Assembly (NCBI GenBank): GCA_902777275.1
Contig: CACYTI010000005.1
Coordinates: 1 to 39,812, forward strand
Source: an uncultured Ruminococcus sp.
GTDB lineage: Bacteria > Bacillota > Clostridia > Oscillospirales > Acutalibacteraceae
Length of the DNA stretch: 39,812 nt
Reading direction: 5' to 3'
The stretch's first letter is position 1, and every line of letters begins with the position of its first letter. The notes below the pieces were generated by a model. That model was not told where the DNA came from. It was given only the letters and a program-made list of their open reading frames with translations, and made no database searches. Both the position numbers and the translations under genes were made by a program. This document shows positions 7,449 through 16,116 of the stretch, piece after piece.

Positions 7449-9623
7449 TCATATATAATAGTCCGAAGCCTGAAAGCTTACGCCTGTATCTTCACTGTAA
7501 TAATCGGGATTTATCAGGCAGAATATACCGCCGTATTCCCTGACGGCACCCTGTCTTAACAAATCCTCAAGCTCATGCTCATAAACCGAAAACGTGTATT
7601 TTTGCAGCTTTCGGAAGTCAGTATATCCGGTGGTTCGCAGCTGCTCTATCATCGCCCTGCTCTGTTCGTCACCTGCCACAGCGACCGCCACCGTGTTGCT
7701 GTCTATCATATTGAAATGCCTTGCATATGTTGCGAACGGAAGATTGTCGGGCGAGCTGCACCGCTCCGCGATAGAATTACGCTTTATCGCCTCATCATAA
7801 AAAGAATACAATTGATAATAATACTCCCTGATACATTCGGCGTCGGAAATATCCCTGTATTCCTCTAACAATCTTTTGGTGATATTAACCTTTGCTTCCT
7901 GCGATGCGTTTTCAAGCTCAAAAATACATATTTTTGCATCGGAGCGTTTGCCCTCACGGTTACATCTTCCGCCTGACTGCAATATGCTGTCCAAGCCCGA
8001 AAGCTCGCGGTAAACGGTGTGGAAATCCAAATCAACTCCCGCCTCGATAAGCGAGGTGGAAATGACCGTTATACGCCTTTCCTCTGGAACCTTCGACAAA
8101 TCGTGGTAATCGGCGTACAAAGCGCTAAGCTCTTCTTTGATTTTGCTGATGGTCCGACGGCGGTCAAAGGCAGACATATAAGTTGACAAATGGTATTTTT
8201 TGCCCGACGCCGTTTGGTACAGCCGCGAAGCGGTTTTGCGGCGGTTCACCACGATAAGTGACGACGGCTGATCCTGCGCGTCAAAGAGCAGCGCCTCTTC
8301 GCTTATGCTGCCAAGGCTTACATATTCGCCTTTTTTAAAGTATGTAAAGTCGGTTTTATCCTCTGCCAAATTGCGGATAACCGTTTGCGGCAAAGAATAT
8401 GTGCGGACCAACTGCTCAAAATCAGGCATAGTTGCCGTGAGAAAGACCGCTTCACTGTTCAGCAGCCTTGTGATCTGTGAAACCGCGCGCAGACACGGCT
8501 GCAAATATTCCGCAGGCATCATGTGCACCTCATCAAATATGATGATGCTGTTCGCGATGTTATGGAATTTTCTGAGTCTGTTTCTCTTGTTTTTATAAAC
8601 CGACTCAAAAAACTGAACCGAGGTCGTAATAATAATTTGCGCGTTCCAGTTTTCGGTAACATTTTTTAACAAATTTCTGTAATCCTCGTCGTAATCCGTA
8701 TCATCATAACAAAACGATGACTGATGGCGAAGGATCTGAGCGCTTTCCCCGAATATTTTTTCAAATTCCGAAACCGTTTGATCAATGATACTGTTGTACG
8801 GGATCACATAAATAATTCTGCGTTTGCCGCTTTTGATTGCGCGTTCCAGGGCAAACTTCATGCTGCAAAGGGTTTTGCCGCTGCCTGTCGGCATATTCAT
8901 CAGGTAAATGTCCGATTCGACTTCCGTTTTGCCAAACACCTGACTCTGAACTCTTGACCTTGCTTTTTGCAGATCGGTCTCACAGGCAAACCGCTCCAGC
9001 CGACTGTTCAGCTTTATCAGGCACTCCGGAAAGTCGCTTGTCAGCTCTTTATCCTCTCTGCCCGTGCAAAAGCGCGCGGTATCGAGCGAGTCCGCATCCG
9101 TCAGGCAGGAAAAGCAGTACCGCGTCAGAAAAGCGTACCGTTCAAAGAATTGTTCCTTATCCTTTTTAACATCATCAAACAAGCCCGCTATCTCTCTGTC
9201 ATTTACAGCGCGCGGAACGAGCTCAGATATATAATCGGAATAATCATCAAACCGCTCCGCGTGCGACATTCTTCCCCAAAGTGTAGCGTCCTCCGTTTCA
9301 TCCGACCGCGTCCCGCCGTCGGGCAAGCCCGTGTGATGCCCGGCAATACAGAACTGCGCCATCAGCGAAAAAAGCGATTTCACTGTCTTCGGAAAAACCA
9401 ACGCTCCGCAGACAGCGTGCTCCGCTCGTCTCTGCTGTCTGCCCCAAATCCTGTTCTGGAAGGACTCCTGATATTTTCCTATATCATGCAGCAATCCGAT
9501 ATCATATATAAAGTCTTTCAATGTATCTATCGAAAAGCCGCTCGCAAGGCTTGCCGTTGCTATGCAGTGCTCGGCAACCGATTGTGTTTCCTGTGTCAAT
9601 TCGTTTATGTGGGCTATTTTCAC
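7449..9623 (-). CDS. cas3: CRISPR-associated helicase-nuclease Cas3 (HD + DEAD/DEAH)
   Basis: Cas3 is recruited by Cascade to unwind and degrade target DNA. The 724-aa protein has an N-terminal HD nuclease with H19, H46-D47 (LLHDIGK), H69 and H96-H97 (GHHTGLPDGG). The SF2 helicase follows, with Walker A PTGSGKT at 245-251, DEVH at 364-367, motif III TATMP near 396, and the late motifs STSLIEAGVDLDF and QSGGRCNREG. The start is GTG at 9623, with GGGAG 11 bases upstream; the nearby ATG is followed at once by a stop. It is first in the operon, about 110 bases below the putative -10. All motifs look intact. Confidence 0.97.
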   Translation of the reverse strand: MKIAHINELTQETQSVAEHCIATASLASGFSIDTLKDFIYDIGLLHDIGKYQESFQNRIWGRQQRRAEHAVCGALVFPKTVKSLFSLMAQFCIAGHHTGLPDGGTRSDETEDATLWGRMSHAERFDDYSDYISELVPRAVNDREIAGLFDDVKKDKEQFFERYAFLTRYCFSCLTDADSLDTARFCTGREDKELTSDFPECLIKLNSRLERFACETDLQKARSRVQSQVFGKTEVESDIYLMNMPTGSGKTLCSMKFALERAIKSGKRRIIYVIPYNSIIDQTVSEFEKIFGESAQILRHQSSFCYDDTDYDEDYRNLLKNVTENWNAQIIITTSVQFFESVYKNKRNRLRKFHNIANSIIIFDEVHMMPAEYLQPCLRAVSQITRLLNSEAVFLTATMPDFEQLVRTYSLPQTVIRNLAEDKTDFTYFKKGEYVSLGSISEEALLFDAQDQPSSLIVVNRRKTASRLYQTASGKKYHLSTYMSAFDRRRTISKIKEELSALYADYHDLSKVPEERRITVISTSLIEAGVDLDFHTVYRELSGLDSILQSGGRCNREGKRSDAKICIFELENASQEAKVNITKRLLEEYRDISDAECIREYYYQLYSFYDEAIKRNSIAERCSSPDNLPFATYARHFNMIDSNTVAVAVAGDEQSRAMIEQLRTTGYTDFRKLQKYTFSVYEHELEDLLRQGAVREYGGIFCLINPDYYSEDTGVSFQASDYYI

Positions 9624-9699
9624 TTTTACTTCATCTCCCTTACGATGGTTTAAAGTCGCACGCTCCGAAACGGCGTTTTTTGATTTGCCTTTCGCCGTG

Positions 9700-9746
9700 C
9701 TTACACCTTACAACCCGCTTACAACCCCGCTTACAACCCTATTATA
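9700..9746 (-). promoter_or_regulatory. Putative cas operon promoter with direct repeats
   Basis: On the minus strand a perfect TATAAT lies at 9746-9741. No good -35 is seen 17 bp upstream. Just downstream come three near-identical direct repeats, read on the plus strand as TTACAACCCGC (9708-9718), TTACAACCCCGC (9719-9730) and TTACAACCCT (9731-9740), with a partial fourth, TTACACC, at 9701-9707. They cover the expected transcription start, the position of a repressor site. The promoter call is inferred from sequence only. Confidence 0.55.
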
Positions 9747-9893
9747 CACAAAGCGCTGTCCCATAAAACGGACTTTGTTCGTCGATTTTTCTTATTAGTT
9801 TTCACTTGATCGTCTGTTTGTGGTAAAAACGACAATACTTTTATACTATCATACAATATTATTGCAAAAAAATCAACTTATAGGAAGCGAAAA
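9747..9893. other. AT-rich spacer between cas promoter and PadR-operon terminator
   Basis: The whole gene-free stretch 9624-9966 holds the cas 5' untranslated region, the direct-repeat promoter and a terminator at 9894-9920. In the remaining part I see no ORF with a ribosome site and no structured RNA. Confidence 0.5.
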
Positions 9894-9920
9894 GGAGCGA
9901 TTGTCCGTCGCCCCTTTTAT
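9894..9920 (-). terminator. Terminator of the PadR/HAAS operon, possibly bidirectional
   Basis: GGAGCGA (9894-9900) pairs with TCGCCCC (9908-9914), with one G-T wobble and a 7-base loop. The arms are flanked by AAAA on the left and TTTTAT on the right, so it could stop transcription in either direction. On the minus strand it lies about 50 bases below the HAAS gene stop. Confidence 0.65.
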
Positions 9921-9966
9921 TGATATTTTATAATTTGTCCTGTACTATGATAATCATGCGCTGAAA

Positions 9967-10560
9967 TCATGCGCTGAGCCAATAGCCGTTGCCTTTTGCC
10001 GTGCTTTTGTTTGATATGTCGGTTGCCATAAAATCGCCCTTTTCCGTGGTGAGGTAAAGCCTGACGCCTGTTCCTGCCCTGTCATAGCTCTTTGTCACGC
10101 ATTCATAGTAGTCCGAAACACCGTCGGTGCGTTCAAACGCAACGCTTGTCTGCTGCGGTTCCGATTCGCCAAAATATTTAAGGTTGGTGCAAAACAAAGG
10201 AGTTCCGCTGTAATCGCGCGTAACTTCGATTATAACGTCGCGCAGGTCGGTTTCGTGCGGGATTTTTATGGTGAAGTGAAAGACATTTTTGTCGTCGCGG
10301 TAACGGTTGGTGCAGTCGATGACAGCGTGATCCTCAATGTACCCGGTCGCGGGATCAAGCTCCACGGGAACCGAGGTCAAAATGCTCTCCGCAAGCTGCT
10401 CAGTGTCTCCGAGCGATTCCACCGCCGATGTTTCCGCCAAGCCCTCCTCGATTTTATCGTCTATCAGCTCCGAGAAAAAGGACATATATTCCTCACGATC
10501 CGAGTCTGTCAGCTTGTCGAGCTTTTGTGAAAGTTCGTTTATGAATTTTGTTTTACTCAT
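9967..10560 (-). CDS. HAAS-domain (DUF1700-like) protein, PadR partner
   Basis: The 197-aa protein starts MSKTKFINELSQKLDKL. Residues 1-60 match the helical HAAS/DUF1700 pattern (FINELSQKL, REEYMSFFSELIDD, SAVESLGDTEQLAESI). The rest, from about residue 70, is a predicted beta-rich soluble segment with no hydrophobic helix. Most DUF1700 proteins carry several membrane helices after this domain, so this one is unusual. The start at 10560 is supported by GGGAGG upstream and by an 8-nt overlap with the PadR gene. HAAS proteins next to PadR regulators are a recurring pair thought to act in signalling; the role here is unknown. A tandem 13-bp repeat covers the stop codon (9953-9978). Confidence 0.8.
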   Translation of the reverse strand: MSKTKFINELSQKLDKLTDSDREEYMSFFSELIDDKIEEGLAETSAVESLGDTEQLAESILTSVPVELDPATGYIEDHAVIDCTNRYRDDKNVFHFTIKIPHETDLRDVIIEVTRDYSGTPLFCTNLKYFGESEPQQTSVAFERTDGVSDYYECVTKSYDRAGTGVRLYLTTEKGDFMATDISNKSTAKGNGYWLSA

Positions 10561-10873
10561 TTTCGGGTTCCTCCCTTGTAACAAATTTATAGATTGCGCC
10601 GATTTCGCGCCACTCCTCCGAGAAGGCGTGAAGCCGATCTTTTCCTGCCTGATTGATATGATAGTATTTTCTAAGTCTGCCGTTGTGCTCCGAGGAACGG
10701 ACGGAAATCAGCCCCGCCGCCTCAAGCCTGCGCAATATCGGATACAACGTGGATTCCGAAATGTCGATATAAGGCTTTATCGTTTTAATTATACGATATC
10801 CGTAGGAATCCTCGTCCCTGATTGCCGCCAACACGCACACCTCAAACAAACCGCGCTTTAATTGAGTGTCCAA
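10553..10873 (-). CDS. PadR family transcriptional regulator
   Basis: A 106-aa winged-helix regulator. The recognisable PadR run is LKRGLFEVCVLAAI, SYGYRIIKTI, ESTLYPILRRLEAAGLI and GRLRKYYHINQAG, ending before the C-terminal dimer helix. The start is TTG at 10873, with AGGAGG eight bases upstream; no better start is in frame. It is co-transcribed with the overlapping HAAS gene. The promoter at 10898-10926 carries a dyad that is a likely target for autorepression. Confidence 0.93.
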   Translation of the reverse strand: MDTQLKRGLFEVCVLAAIRDEDSYGYRIIKTIKPYIDISESTLYPILRRLEAAGLISVRSSEHNGRLRKYYHINQAGKDRLHAFSEEWREIGAIYKFVTREEPENE

Positions 10874-10894
10874 AGGGAATACCTCCTTTCTGAT

Positions 10895-10926
10895 AATACT
10901 ATATCATACGTAGTATTATTTGTCAA
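10895..10926 (-). promoter_or_regulatory. PadR-operon promoter and probable operator
   Basis: On the minus strand, TTGACA (10926-10921) and TATAGT (10903-10898) are 17 bp apart, a near-consensus promoter. A perfect 7-bp inverted repeat, AATACTA (10895-10901) with TAGTATT (10911-10917), spans the -10 box and part of the spacer. That is where an autoregulating PadR protein would bind. Confidence 0.8.
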
Positions 10927-10971
10927 GAGGTATAATGATTTTTGATCAAAAGCAATATTTTTTGTATAAAG

Positions 10972-11003
10972 AAAACCGCGTCCGTTTTCCTGAACGCAGT
11001 TTT
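10972..11003 (-). terminator. Terminator below the carboxypeptidase gene
   Basis: A 12-bp stem including two G-T pairs is formed by 10972-10983 and 10992-11003, with an 8-base loop. On the minus strand it is followed by CTTTAT, a weak T-run. It lies about 50 bases past the dacF-like stop. Confidence 0.6.
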
Positions 11004-11053
11004 CATGTTACTAATTACATTGTTTTTGCAGACAGCTCTCAATATAGAAACGA

Positions 11054-12352
11054 TCAATCTTTGAATCTGCGGCCCTTTGGCTTTCTGTGCTTACGGGCGG
11101 CACGGACCGCGTTCAGAACGATAATCAAAACGATTATCAGAACGAGCGCCGACGCCGCAATTATTACAAACGTCGTATGTTCAATGACGAACACCTCGAA
11201 GTCCGAGAGGTCACGCTCAACATCCTCCGTCGCAACAAGGTTTGTTGTGCCCAGATCCAAGTCCTCGAATTTAACGCTGACAGTTCCGAGCACATCGCCC
11301 TTTTTAACCGGGGCTTCGACCTGCTCGGCGCAGTTGATATCGACCGTCAATTTGTTTCTGTCGTAATTATTCGGAAGGAAGGCTGTGATATCATTCCCGG
11401 GAACAGCGCTCAGAGTCTTTCCGTTGCGGACATACTTCACATCGACGGAAGCAAGGCTGTCCGCAGGGCTGTAAATCGTCTGCATACCCAAATTCTCATA
11501 CGCACAGTCATAGAGCTTGGCGGTATCCTTCATCGCGTAGTTTATGTTATCCTCGAACGAATAAGCCGCTCCTAAGCATACGCAAACATATTTATCGCCG
11601 TCTTTATCGGATGAGGTCACAATGCACTTGCCCGCCTCGTCTAAATATCCGGTCTTTATGCCTTTTGTGTACTGATTGTAGTATACGCCGCCCTCAGCGT
11701 CTTTATTGATCATAAAATTTGTGTTTTGGAGAGTTTCAAAGCCCTCCGGGGTGTAGCTGACCGTATTGCAAATCTCCATGAAGCCGGGGATATTCATTGC
11801 GTGCTTGGTTATCAGCGCCATATCACGTGCGGTCGTATAGTGATTTGGATCATAAAGACCGTGGGGATTGGCGAAGTGAGTGTTCGCGCAGCCCAGCTCG
11901 GCGGCTTTGGCGTTCATCTTATCGACAAATCCCGGGATACCGCCTCCGACATAGTCAGCCAGCACAAGCGCGGCGTCATTGCCTGACGGGAGCATAAGAC
12001 CGTACAGAAGATCCCTGACGGAAACCTGCTCGCCGATATGTGACGACAGCCCCATGACCGTGCTGTCCGGGTCAAGTCCGTCGAGCAACTCCTGCTTTAT
12101 CTCAACAGCAGTATTATCAAGATCGCCGACATTCTCCGCCGTAATGATGAACGTCATGATCTTTGTGGTGGAAGCCGGAAACTTTTGCTGATCGGCATTT
12201 TTCGCATAAACGACCGCTCCGGAATTTAGGTTCTCCAGATAAACCGCGTCCGATACTGTGTCTGCATCAAACATATAATCCACCGCCGAGGCAGAAATAA
12301 CGCTGATGCAAGCAATAATGACGGAAAAAACAATTGCTGATATGCGTTTCAT
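11054..12352 (-). CDS. dacF: D-alanyl-D-alanine carboxypeptidase (DacF/PBP5 type)
   Basis: This penicillin-binding enzyme removes the terminal D-Ala from peptidoglycan pentapeptides outside the membrane. The 432-aa protein has a signal peptide (MKRISAIVFSVIIACISV, cut near ASA). The three active-site motifs are SxxK at S61-K64 (ASTTK), SGN at 123-125 and KTG at 233-235. A C-terminal beta domain follows, then a membrane helix (VIIAASALVLIIVLIIVL) and a basic tail, the usual anchor in this family. I chose the ATG at 12352 because AAAGGAG lies upstream and the signal peptide begins there. It is transcribed alone from a promoter at 12433-12461. Confidence 0.93.
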   Translation of the reverse strand: MKRISAIVFSVIIACISVISASAVDYMFDADTVSDAVYLENLNSGAVVYAKNADQQKFPASTTKIMTFIITAENVGDLDNTAVEIKQELLDGLDPDSTVMGLSSHIGEQVSVRDLLYGLMLPSGNDAALVLADYVGGGIPGFVDKMNAKAAELGCANTHFANPHGLYDPNHYTTARDMALITKHAMNIPGFMEICNTVSYTPEGFETLQNTNFMINKDAEGGVYYNQYTKGIKTGYLDEAGKCIVTSSDKDGDKYVCVCLGAAYSFEDNINYAMKDTAKLYDCAYENLGMQTIYSPADSLASVDVKYVRNGKTLSAVPGNDITAFLPNNYDRNKLTVDINCAEQVEAPVKKGDVLGTVSVKFEDLDLGTTNLVATEDVERDLSDFEVFVIEHTTFVIIAASALVLIIVLIIVLNAVRAARKHRKPKGRRFKD

Positions 12353-12432
12353 ATTAAATTCTCCTTTTGAATCACCCGCAAGGCGCGTGCCGAAAACCAT
12401 GCCGCCCTGCCCTTTTTTGTCTGTTATTGTCT

Positions 12433-12461
12433 ATTATAACACAAAAAAATAAAAATGCAAA
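12433..12461 (-). promoter_or_regulatory. Promoter of the carboxypeptidase gene
   Basis: On the minus strand, TATAAT at 12438-12433 has TTTGCA at 12461-12456, a 17-bp spacing. It lies about 80 bases upstream of the chosen start. Confidence 0.6.
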
Positions 12462-12677
12462 AGAAAAATAGCGTTTTTGCAGTTTATTTACATTTATTTA
12501 TAATCCGGCGGCATCATTCGGCGCAAATCTGCCCTTGGCGCAGGCTCCTGCTGAACGCTCCGCGTATTATATGACGTAAGGAATCTCAAATCAACATGAT
12601 ATTGATTGAATACCGGTATTACTTTGCTTTTTTAGAATACTCTGTAAAAAATGCTGTAAAAAATGCTCTGAAATTCA
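12462..12677. other. Intergenic spacer upstream of the trp promoter
   Basis: No ORF with a ribosome site is visible. A 12-bp tandem duplication, CTGTAAAAAATG at 12642-12653 and 12654-12665, sits just upstream of the trp -35 box. It could act as an AT-rich upstream element, but that is a guess. Confidence 0.5.
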
Positions 12678-12706
12678 TTGACAAATACTTTTTGGTGTGA
12701 TATAAT
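12678..12706 (+). promoter_or_regulatory. trp operon promoter
   Basis: TTGACA at 12678-12683 and TATAAT at 12701-12706 are separated by 17 bp, a perfect consensus promoter. Transcription should start near 12713, giving an untranslated leader of about 315 bases before trpE. Confidence 0.92.
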
Positions 12707-12712
12707 CCCAAT

Positions 12713-12963
12713 TAATTTAATATATTAAACCGTTGAAGCGGAGATAACGGCAGTTATGCCTCTACAGAGAGCCCGCGGCGCTGAGAGTCGGGTGAGAAAC
12801 AGGTTGTCAAATGGACCGCTGAGGGCGCAGTCAAACGGGTTTTTGCCCGGAGTATTCTGCGACGTTGGAGGCAGACGTAATTTGCCGGGGATATGTTGGT
12901 ATCCCGCTAAGCGCACGGGTCGTTCCGTGAATTAAGGTGGCACCGCGGATAAGTCTATTTATT
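12713..12963 (+). promoter_or_regulatory. T-box leader sensing tRNA-Trp
   Basis: The leader carries the conserved T-box core TGGCACCGCG at 12938-12947, which pairs with the free tRNA acceptor end. Stem I is closed by AGCGG (12737-12741) and CCGCT (12816-12820). On its 3' side the specifier loop has UGG at 12812-12814 followed by a purine, the codon for tryptophan. Downstream lies a terminator that competes with the antiterminator. Uncharged tRNA-Trp should therefore turn the trp operon on. Confidence 0.96.
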
Positions 12964-13006
12964 CGTCCTTAACAGATTTGCTGTATTCTGTTGAGGGCGT
13001 TTTTTT
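12964..13006 (+). terminator. T-box regulated terminator
   Basis: A 13-bp stem joins 12964-12976 (CGTCCTTAACAGA) and 12987-12999 (TCTGTTGAGGGCG), followed by seven Ts from 13000. It lies immediately after the T-box core and before the trpE ribosome site, as expected for an attenuator. Confidence 0.94.
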
Positions 13007-13028
13007 ACGCCGTTTGGAGGTATATTTT

Positions 13029-14492
13029 ATGAAAATCATTCCCGGTTTGGAAAAGGTAAGAGAAATCGCGGCGCAGAACCGCTATGACGTTTTGCCGCTG
13101 AGCTGCGAGCTGCTCTCGGACTTTACCACACCCATTGAAACAATGCGCATATTAAAATCGGTTTCCACACACTGCTATATGCTCGAATCCGCTCAGGCGA
13201 ACGACCGCTGGGGACGCTACACCTTCCTCGGCTATGACCCGAAAACGGAGATCACCTGCATTGACGGAGTGATGAAAGTGGGCGGCATTCAGTTTAAAAC
13301 AGATGACCCCTCCGCGTATCTGAGGCAGATTTTGTCGTCCTATAAAAGCCCGCGCTTTGACTATCTCCCGCCATTTACAGGCGGCTTGGTCGGCTATTTT
13401 TCATATGACTATCTCGGCTACAGCGAGCCGAGCGTGCGGTGCAAGGCTGAGGACAGCGAGGCGTTCAAGGACGTTGACCTTATGCTGTTCGACAAGGTTA
13501 TCGCCTTTGACAATGTAAGACAGAAAATAATCCTGATAGCCAATATGAAGCTCGGCGATATCGAGGCAGGCTACAACAAGGCTTCTCTGGAGCTGCGGCA
13601 GCTTGCGGAGCTGATTAGGAACGGAGTGAAAAAAGAAGAGCCGGCGGGCAGGCTGACGGGAGAAGTCACGCCTCTGTTTGACAAAGCGCAGTACTGTGAA
13701 ATGGTCGAAAAAGCGAAGAAGCATATTTTCGAGGGAGATATATTTCAAATCGTGCTTTCCAACCGCCTGAGCGCGCCGTTTGAGGGAAGCCTGCTCAACA
13801 CCTACCGCGTGCTCAGGACGATAAATCCCTCGCCGTATATGTTCTATTTCTCAGGCACCGACGTTGAGGTCGCGGGCGCGTCTCCCGAAACGCTTGTGAA
13901 GCTTGAGGACGGCATTCTTCACACCTTCCCGCTCGCGGGCACGCGTCCCCGGGGCAAAACCGAGCAGGAGGATCTGCGGCTTGAGCGCGAGCTTTTGGCT
14001 GACGAAAAGGAGCTTGCCGAGCACAATATGCTTGTCGATTTGGGGCGCAACGACCTCGGCAAAATCAGCAGGTTCGGCACCGTAGAGGTTGAAAAGCTTC
14101 ACTCGATAGAGCGCTTTTCGCACGTTATGCACATCGGCTCGACGGTACGCGGAGAGATAAGAGACGACAAAGACGCTTTGGATGCGATCGAAGCCGTGCT
14201 CCCTGCGGGAACGCTTTCGGGTGCGCCGAAGATACGCGCCTGTCAGTTGATCGGAGAGCTTGAAAACAACAAGCGCGGCATTTACGGCGGCGCAATCGGA
14301 TATATAGATTTTACGGGCAACATGGACACCTGTATCGCCATTCGGATAGCGTACAAAAAGAACGGCAAGGTGTTCGTCAGGAGCGGAGCGGGAATAGTAG
14401 CCGACTCCGACCCCGAAAAGGAATTTGAGGAATGTCTGAACAAAGCGAGGGCGTCTCTCAGGGCGCTTGAAACGGCGCAGGAGGTTGAGTGA
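13029..14492 (+). CDS. trpE: Anthranilate synthase component I
   Basis: TrpE makes anthranilate from chorismate using ammonia passed from TrpG. The 487-aa protein has the chorismate-binding C-terminal half with DIFQIVLSNRLSAPF, ASPETLVKLEDG, FPLAGTRPRGK and LPAGTLSGAPKIRACQLI, ending in IAIRIAYKKNGKVFVRSGAGIVADSDP. The N-terminal region from about residue 15 carries the LLES-like regulatory segment, here YMLESAQANDRWGRYTFLG, typical of the feedback-inhibited enzyme. The ATG at 13029 has GGAGG upstream; earlier in-frame codons fall inside the terminator hairpin. First gene of the trp operon. Confidence 0.97.
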   Translation: MKIIPGLEKVREIAAQNRYDVLPLSCELLSDFTTPIETMRILKSVSTHCYMLESAQANDRWGRYTFLGYDPKTEITCIDGVMKVGGIQFKTDDPSAYLRQILSSYKSPRFDYLPPFTGGLVGYFSYDYLGYSEPSVRCKAEDSEAFKDVDLMLFDKVIAFDNVRQKIILIANMKLGDIEAGYNKASLELRQLAELIRNGVKKEEPAGRLTGEVTPLFDKAQYCEMVEKAKKHIFEGDIFQIVLSNRLSAPFEGSLLNTYRVLRTINPSPYMFYFSGTDVEVAGASPETLVKLEDGILHTFPLAGTRPRGKTEQEDLRLERELLADEKELAEHNMLVDLGRNDLGKISRFGTVEVEKLHSIERFSHVMHIGSTVRGEIRDDKDALDAIEAVLPAGTLSGAPKIRACQLIGELENNKRGIYGGAIGYIDFTGNMDTCIAIRIAYKKNGKVFVRSGAGIVADSDPEKEFEECLNKARASLRALETAQEVE

Positions 14493-15091
14493 TGGTATTA
14501 TTGATCGACAACTACGACAGCTTTTCATACAACCTGTATCAGTATGTCGGCGAGCTTGAGCCGGATATAAGGGTGATCCGCAACGACGAGATGACCGTTG
14601 AGGAGATCCGTGAATTACAGCCCGACCGAATAATCCTCTCGCCCGGTCCCGGCAGACCGGAGAACGCGGGAGTTATTATCGAGGTCGTTCAAAAGCTCGG
14701 GGCGGAGATCCCGATACTCGGCGTGTGCCTCGGTCATCAGGCGATCTGCGCGGCTTACGGGGCAAAAATCACCTACGCAAAGCAGCTCATGCACGGCAAG
14801 CAGAGCGGGGTGGTTTTTGATACCGGTTGTCCTTTATTCGCAAACTGCCCCGAAAAAGCTCTCGTTGCAAGGTATCATTCGCTGGCTGCCGACCGGGAAA
14901 CAATGCCCGAATGCCTGCGCGTTACGGCAAGGACAACCGACGGCGAGATCATGGCAGTTCAGCACAGGGAATACCCCGTCTTCGGCGTGCAGTTCCACCC
15001 GGAATCCATAATGACGCCCGACGGGAAAACGATGTTAAAAAGCTTTATTCAAAACAATATAAATAATATAAAAACGGAAGGTAAATTATGA
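14492..15091 (+). CDS. trpG: Anthranilate synthase component II (glutamine amidotransferase)
   Basis: TrpG releases ammonia from glutamine for TrpE. The 199-aa class I amidotransferase has the oxyanion region [11 protein letters not shown], the catalytic C79 in GVCLGHQ, and the His-Glu pair in [11 protein letters not shown]. The ATG overlaps the trpE stop (TGATG), with GGAGG upstream inside trpE, so the two subunits are translationally coupled. It may also serve folate synthesis as PabA, but no pab gene is in view. Confidence 0.96.
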   Translation: MVLLIDNYDSFSYNLYQYVGELEPDIRVIRNDEMTVEEIRELQPDRIILSPGPGRPENAGVIIEVVQKLGAEIPILGVCLGHQAICAAYGAKITYAKQLMHGKQSGVVFDTGCPLFANCPEKALVARYHSLAADRETMPECLRVTARTTDGEIMAVQHREYPVFGVQFHPESIMTPDGKTMLKSFIQNNINNIKTEGKL

Positions 15092-16113
15092 TCAAGGAAG
15101 CAATTGTAAAAATAGTTAACAAGGAAGATTTGACCTACAACGAAGCCTACACGGTTATGAACGAAATAATGAGCGGCGAGACCTCGCCCACGCAGAACGC
15201 GGCTTTTCTCTCCTCTCTTTCCACCAAGAGCGCCAAGGCCGAGACAACCGACGAGATCGCGGGCTGTGCCGCCGCAATGCGCGACCACGCCGAAAGGGTT
15301 GAAACGGGCATGGACGTATTTGAAATCGTCGGCACGGGCGGCGACAACGCCCACAGCTTCAACATCTCCACAACCTCGGCGCTTATCGCGGCAGCGGGCG
15401 GCATGAAGGTAGCAAAGCACGGCAACCGCGCGGCGTCCTCAAGCAGCGGAACGGCGGACTGCCTTGAAGCCCTCGGCGTTAACATCGACCAAAGCCCCGA
15501 AAAATGTGTAGAGCTGCTGAACGAGGTGGGAATGTGCTTCTTCTTCGCGCAGAAGTATCACCGCTCAATGAGGTATGTCGGCGCTATCCGCCGCGAGCTC
15601 GGCTTCCGCACGGTGTTTAATATATTGGGACCTCTCACCAACCCCGCCTCGCCCACCATGCAGATTCTCGGAGTTTATGACGCCTATCTTGTTGAGCCGC
15701 TGGCGCAGGTGCTGATCAACCTCGGCGTTAAACGCGGCATGGTCGTTTACGGCACCGACAAGCTCGATGAGATATCTCTGAGCGCGCCCACCAAAATCTG
15801 CGAGATCCGGAACGGCTGGTTCAAGTGCTACACCATACGCCCCGAGGACTTCGGCTTTGAACGCTGCTCAAAGGATGACCTGAAGGGCGGCACTCCCGCC
15901 GACAACGCCCGGATCACGCGCGAGATCCTCTCGGGAAAGCAGGGACATCAGCGCAACGCGGCGCTTCTCAACGCGGGCGCGGCGCTGTATATCGGCGGCA
16001 AGGCAGACAGCATTAAGGAAGGCGTTAAGCTTGCGGCTGAGATTATTGATTCAGGCAAGGCTCTTGAAACACTTGAAAGGCTGATCGAGGTCAGCAATCG
16101 TCCCGAGGCGTGA
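15088..16113 (+). CDS. trpD: Anthranilate phosphoribosyltransferase
   Basis: TrpD joins anthranilate to PRPP. The 341-aa length is normal. Motifs are the PRPP loop [17 protein letters not shown] near residue 82, [21 protein letters not shown] near 111, [11 protein letters not shown] near 176 and the metal-binding DE in [10 protein letters not shown] near 228. It overlaps trpG by 4 nt (ATGA). Confidence 0.97.
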   Translation: MIKEAIVKIVNKEDLTYNEAYTVMNEIMSGETSPTQNAAFLSSLSTKSAKAETTDEIAGCAAAMRDHAERVETGMDVFEIVGTGGDNAHSFNISTTSALIAAAGGMKVAKHGNRAASSSSGTADCLEALGVNIDQSPEKCVELLNEVGMCFFFAQKYHRSMRYVGAIRRELGFRTVFNILGPLTNPASPTMQILGVYDAYLVEPLAQVLINLGVKRGMVVYGTDKLDEISLSAPTKICEIRNGWFKCYTIRPEDFGFERCSKDDLKGGTPADNARITREILSGKQGHQRNAALLNAGAALYIGGKADSIKEGVKLAAEIIDSGKALETLERLIEVSNRPEA

Positions 16114-16116
16114 TAT

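Noticed and set aside
8967-9653. 228-aa plus-strand ORF opposite cas3
   Set aside because: It is the antisense of a fully motif-supported cas3 and has no family signature.
13851-14528. 225-aa minus-strand ORF inside trpE
   Set aside because: Antisense shadow in a GC-rich stretch; the trpE motifs cover the same bases.
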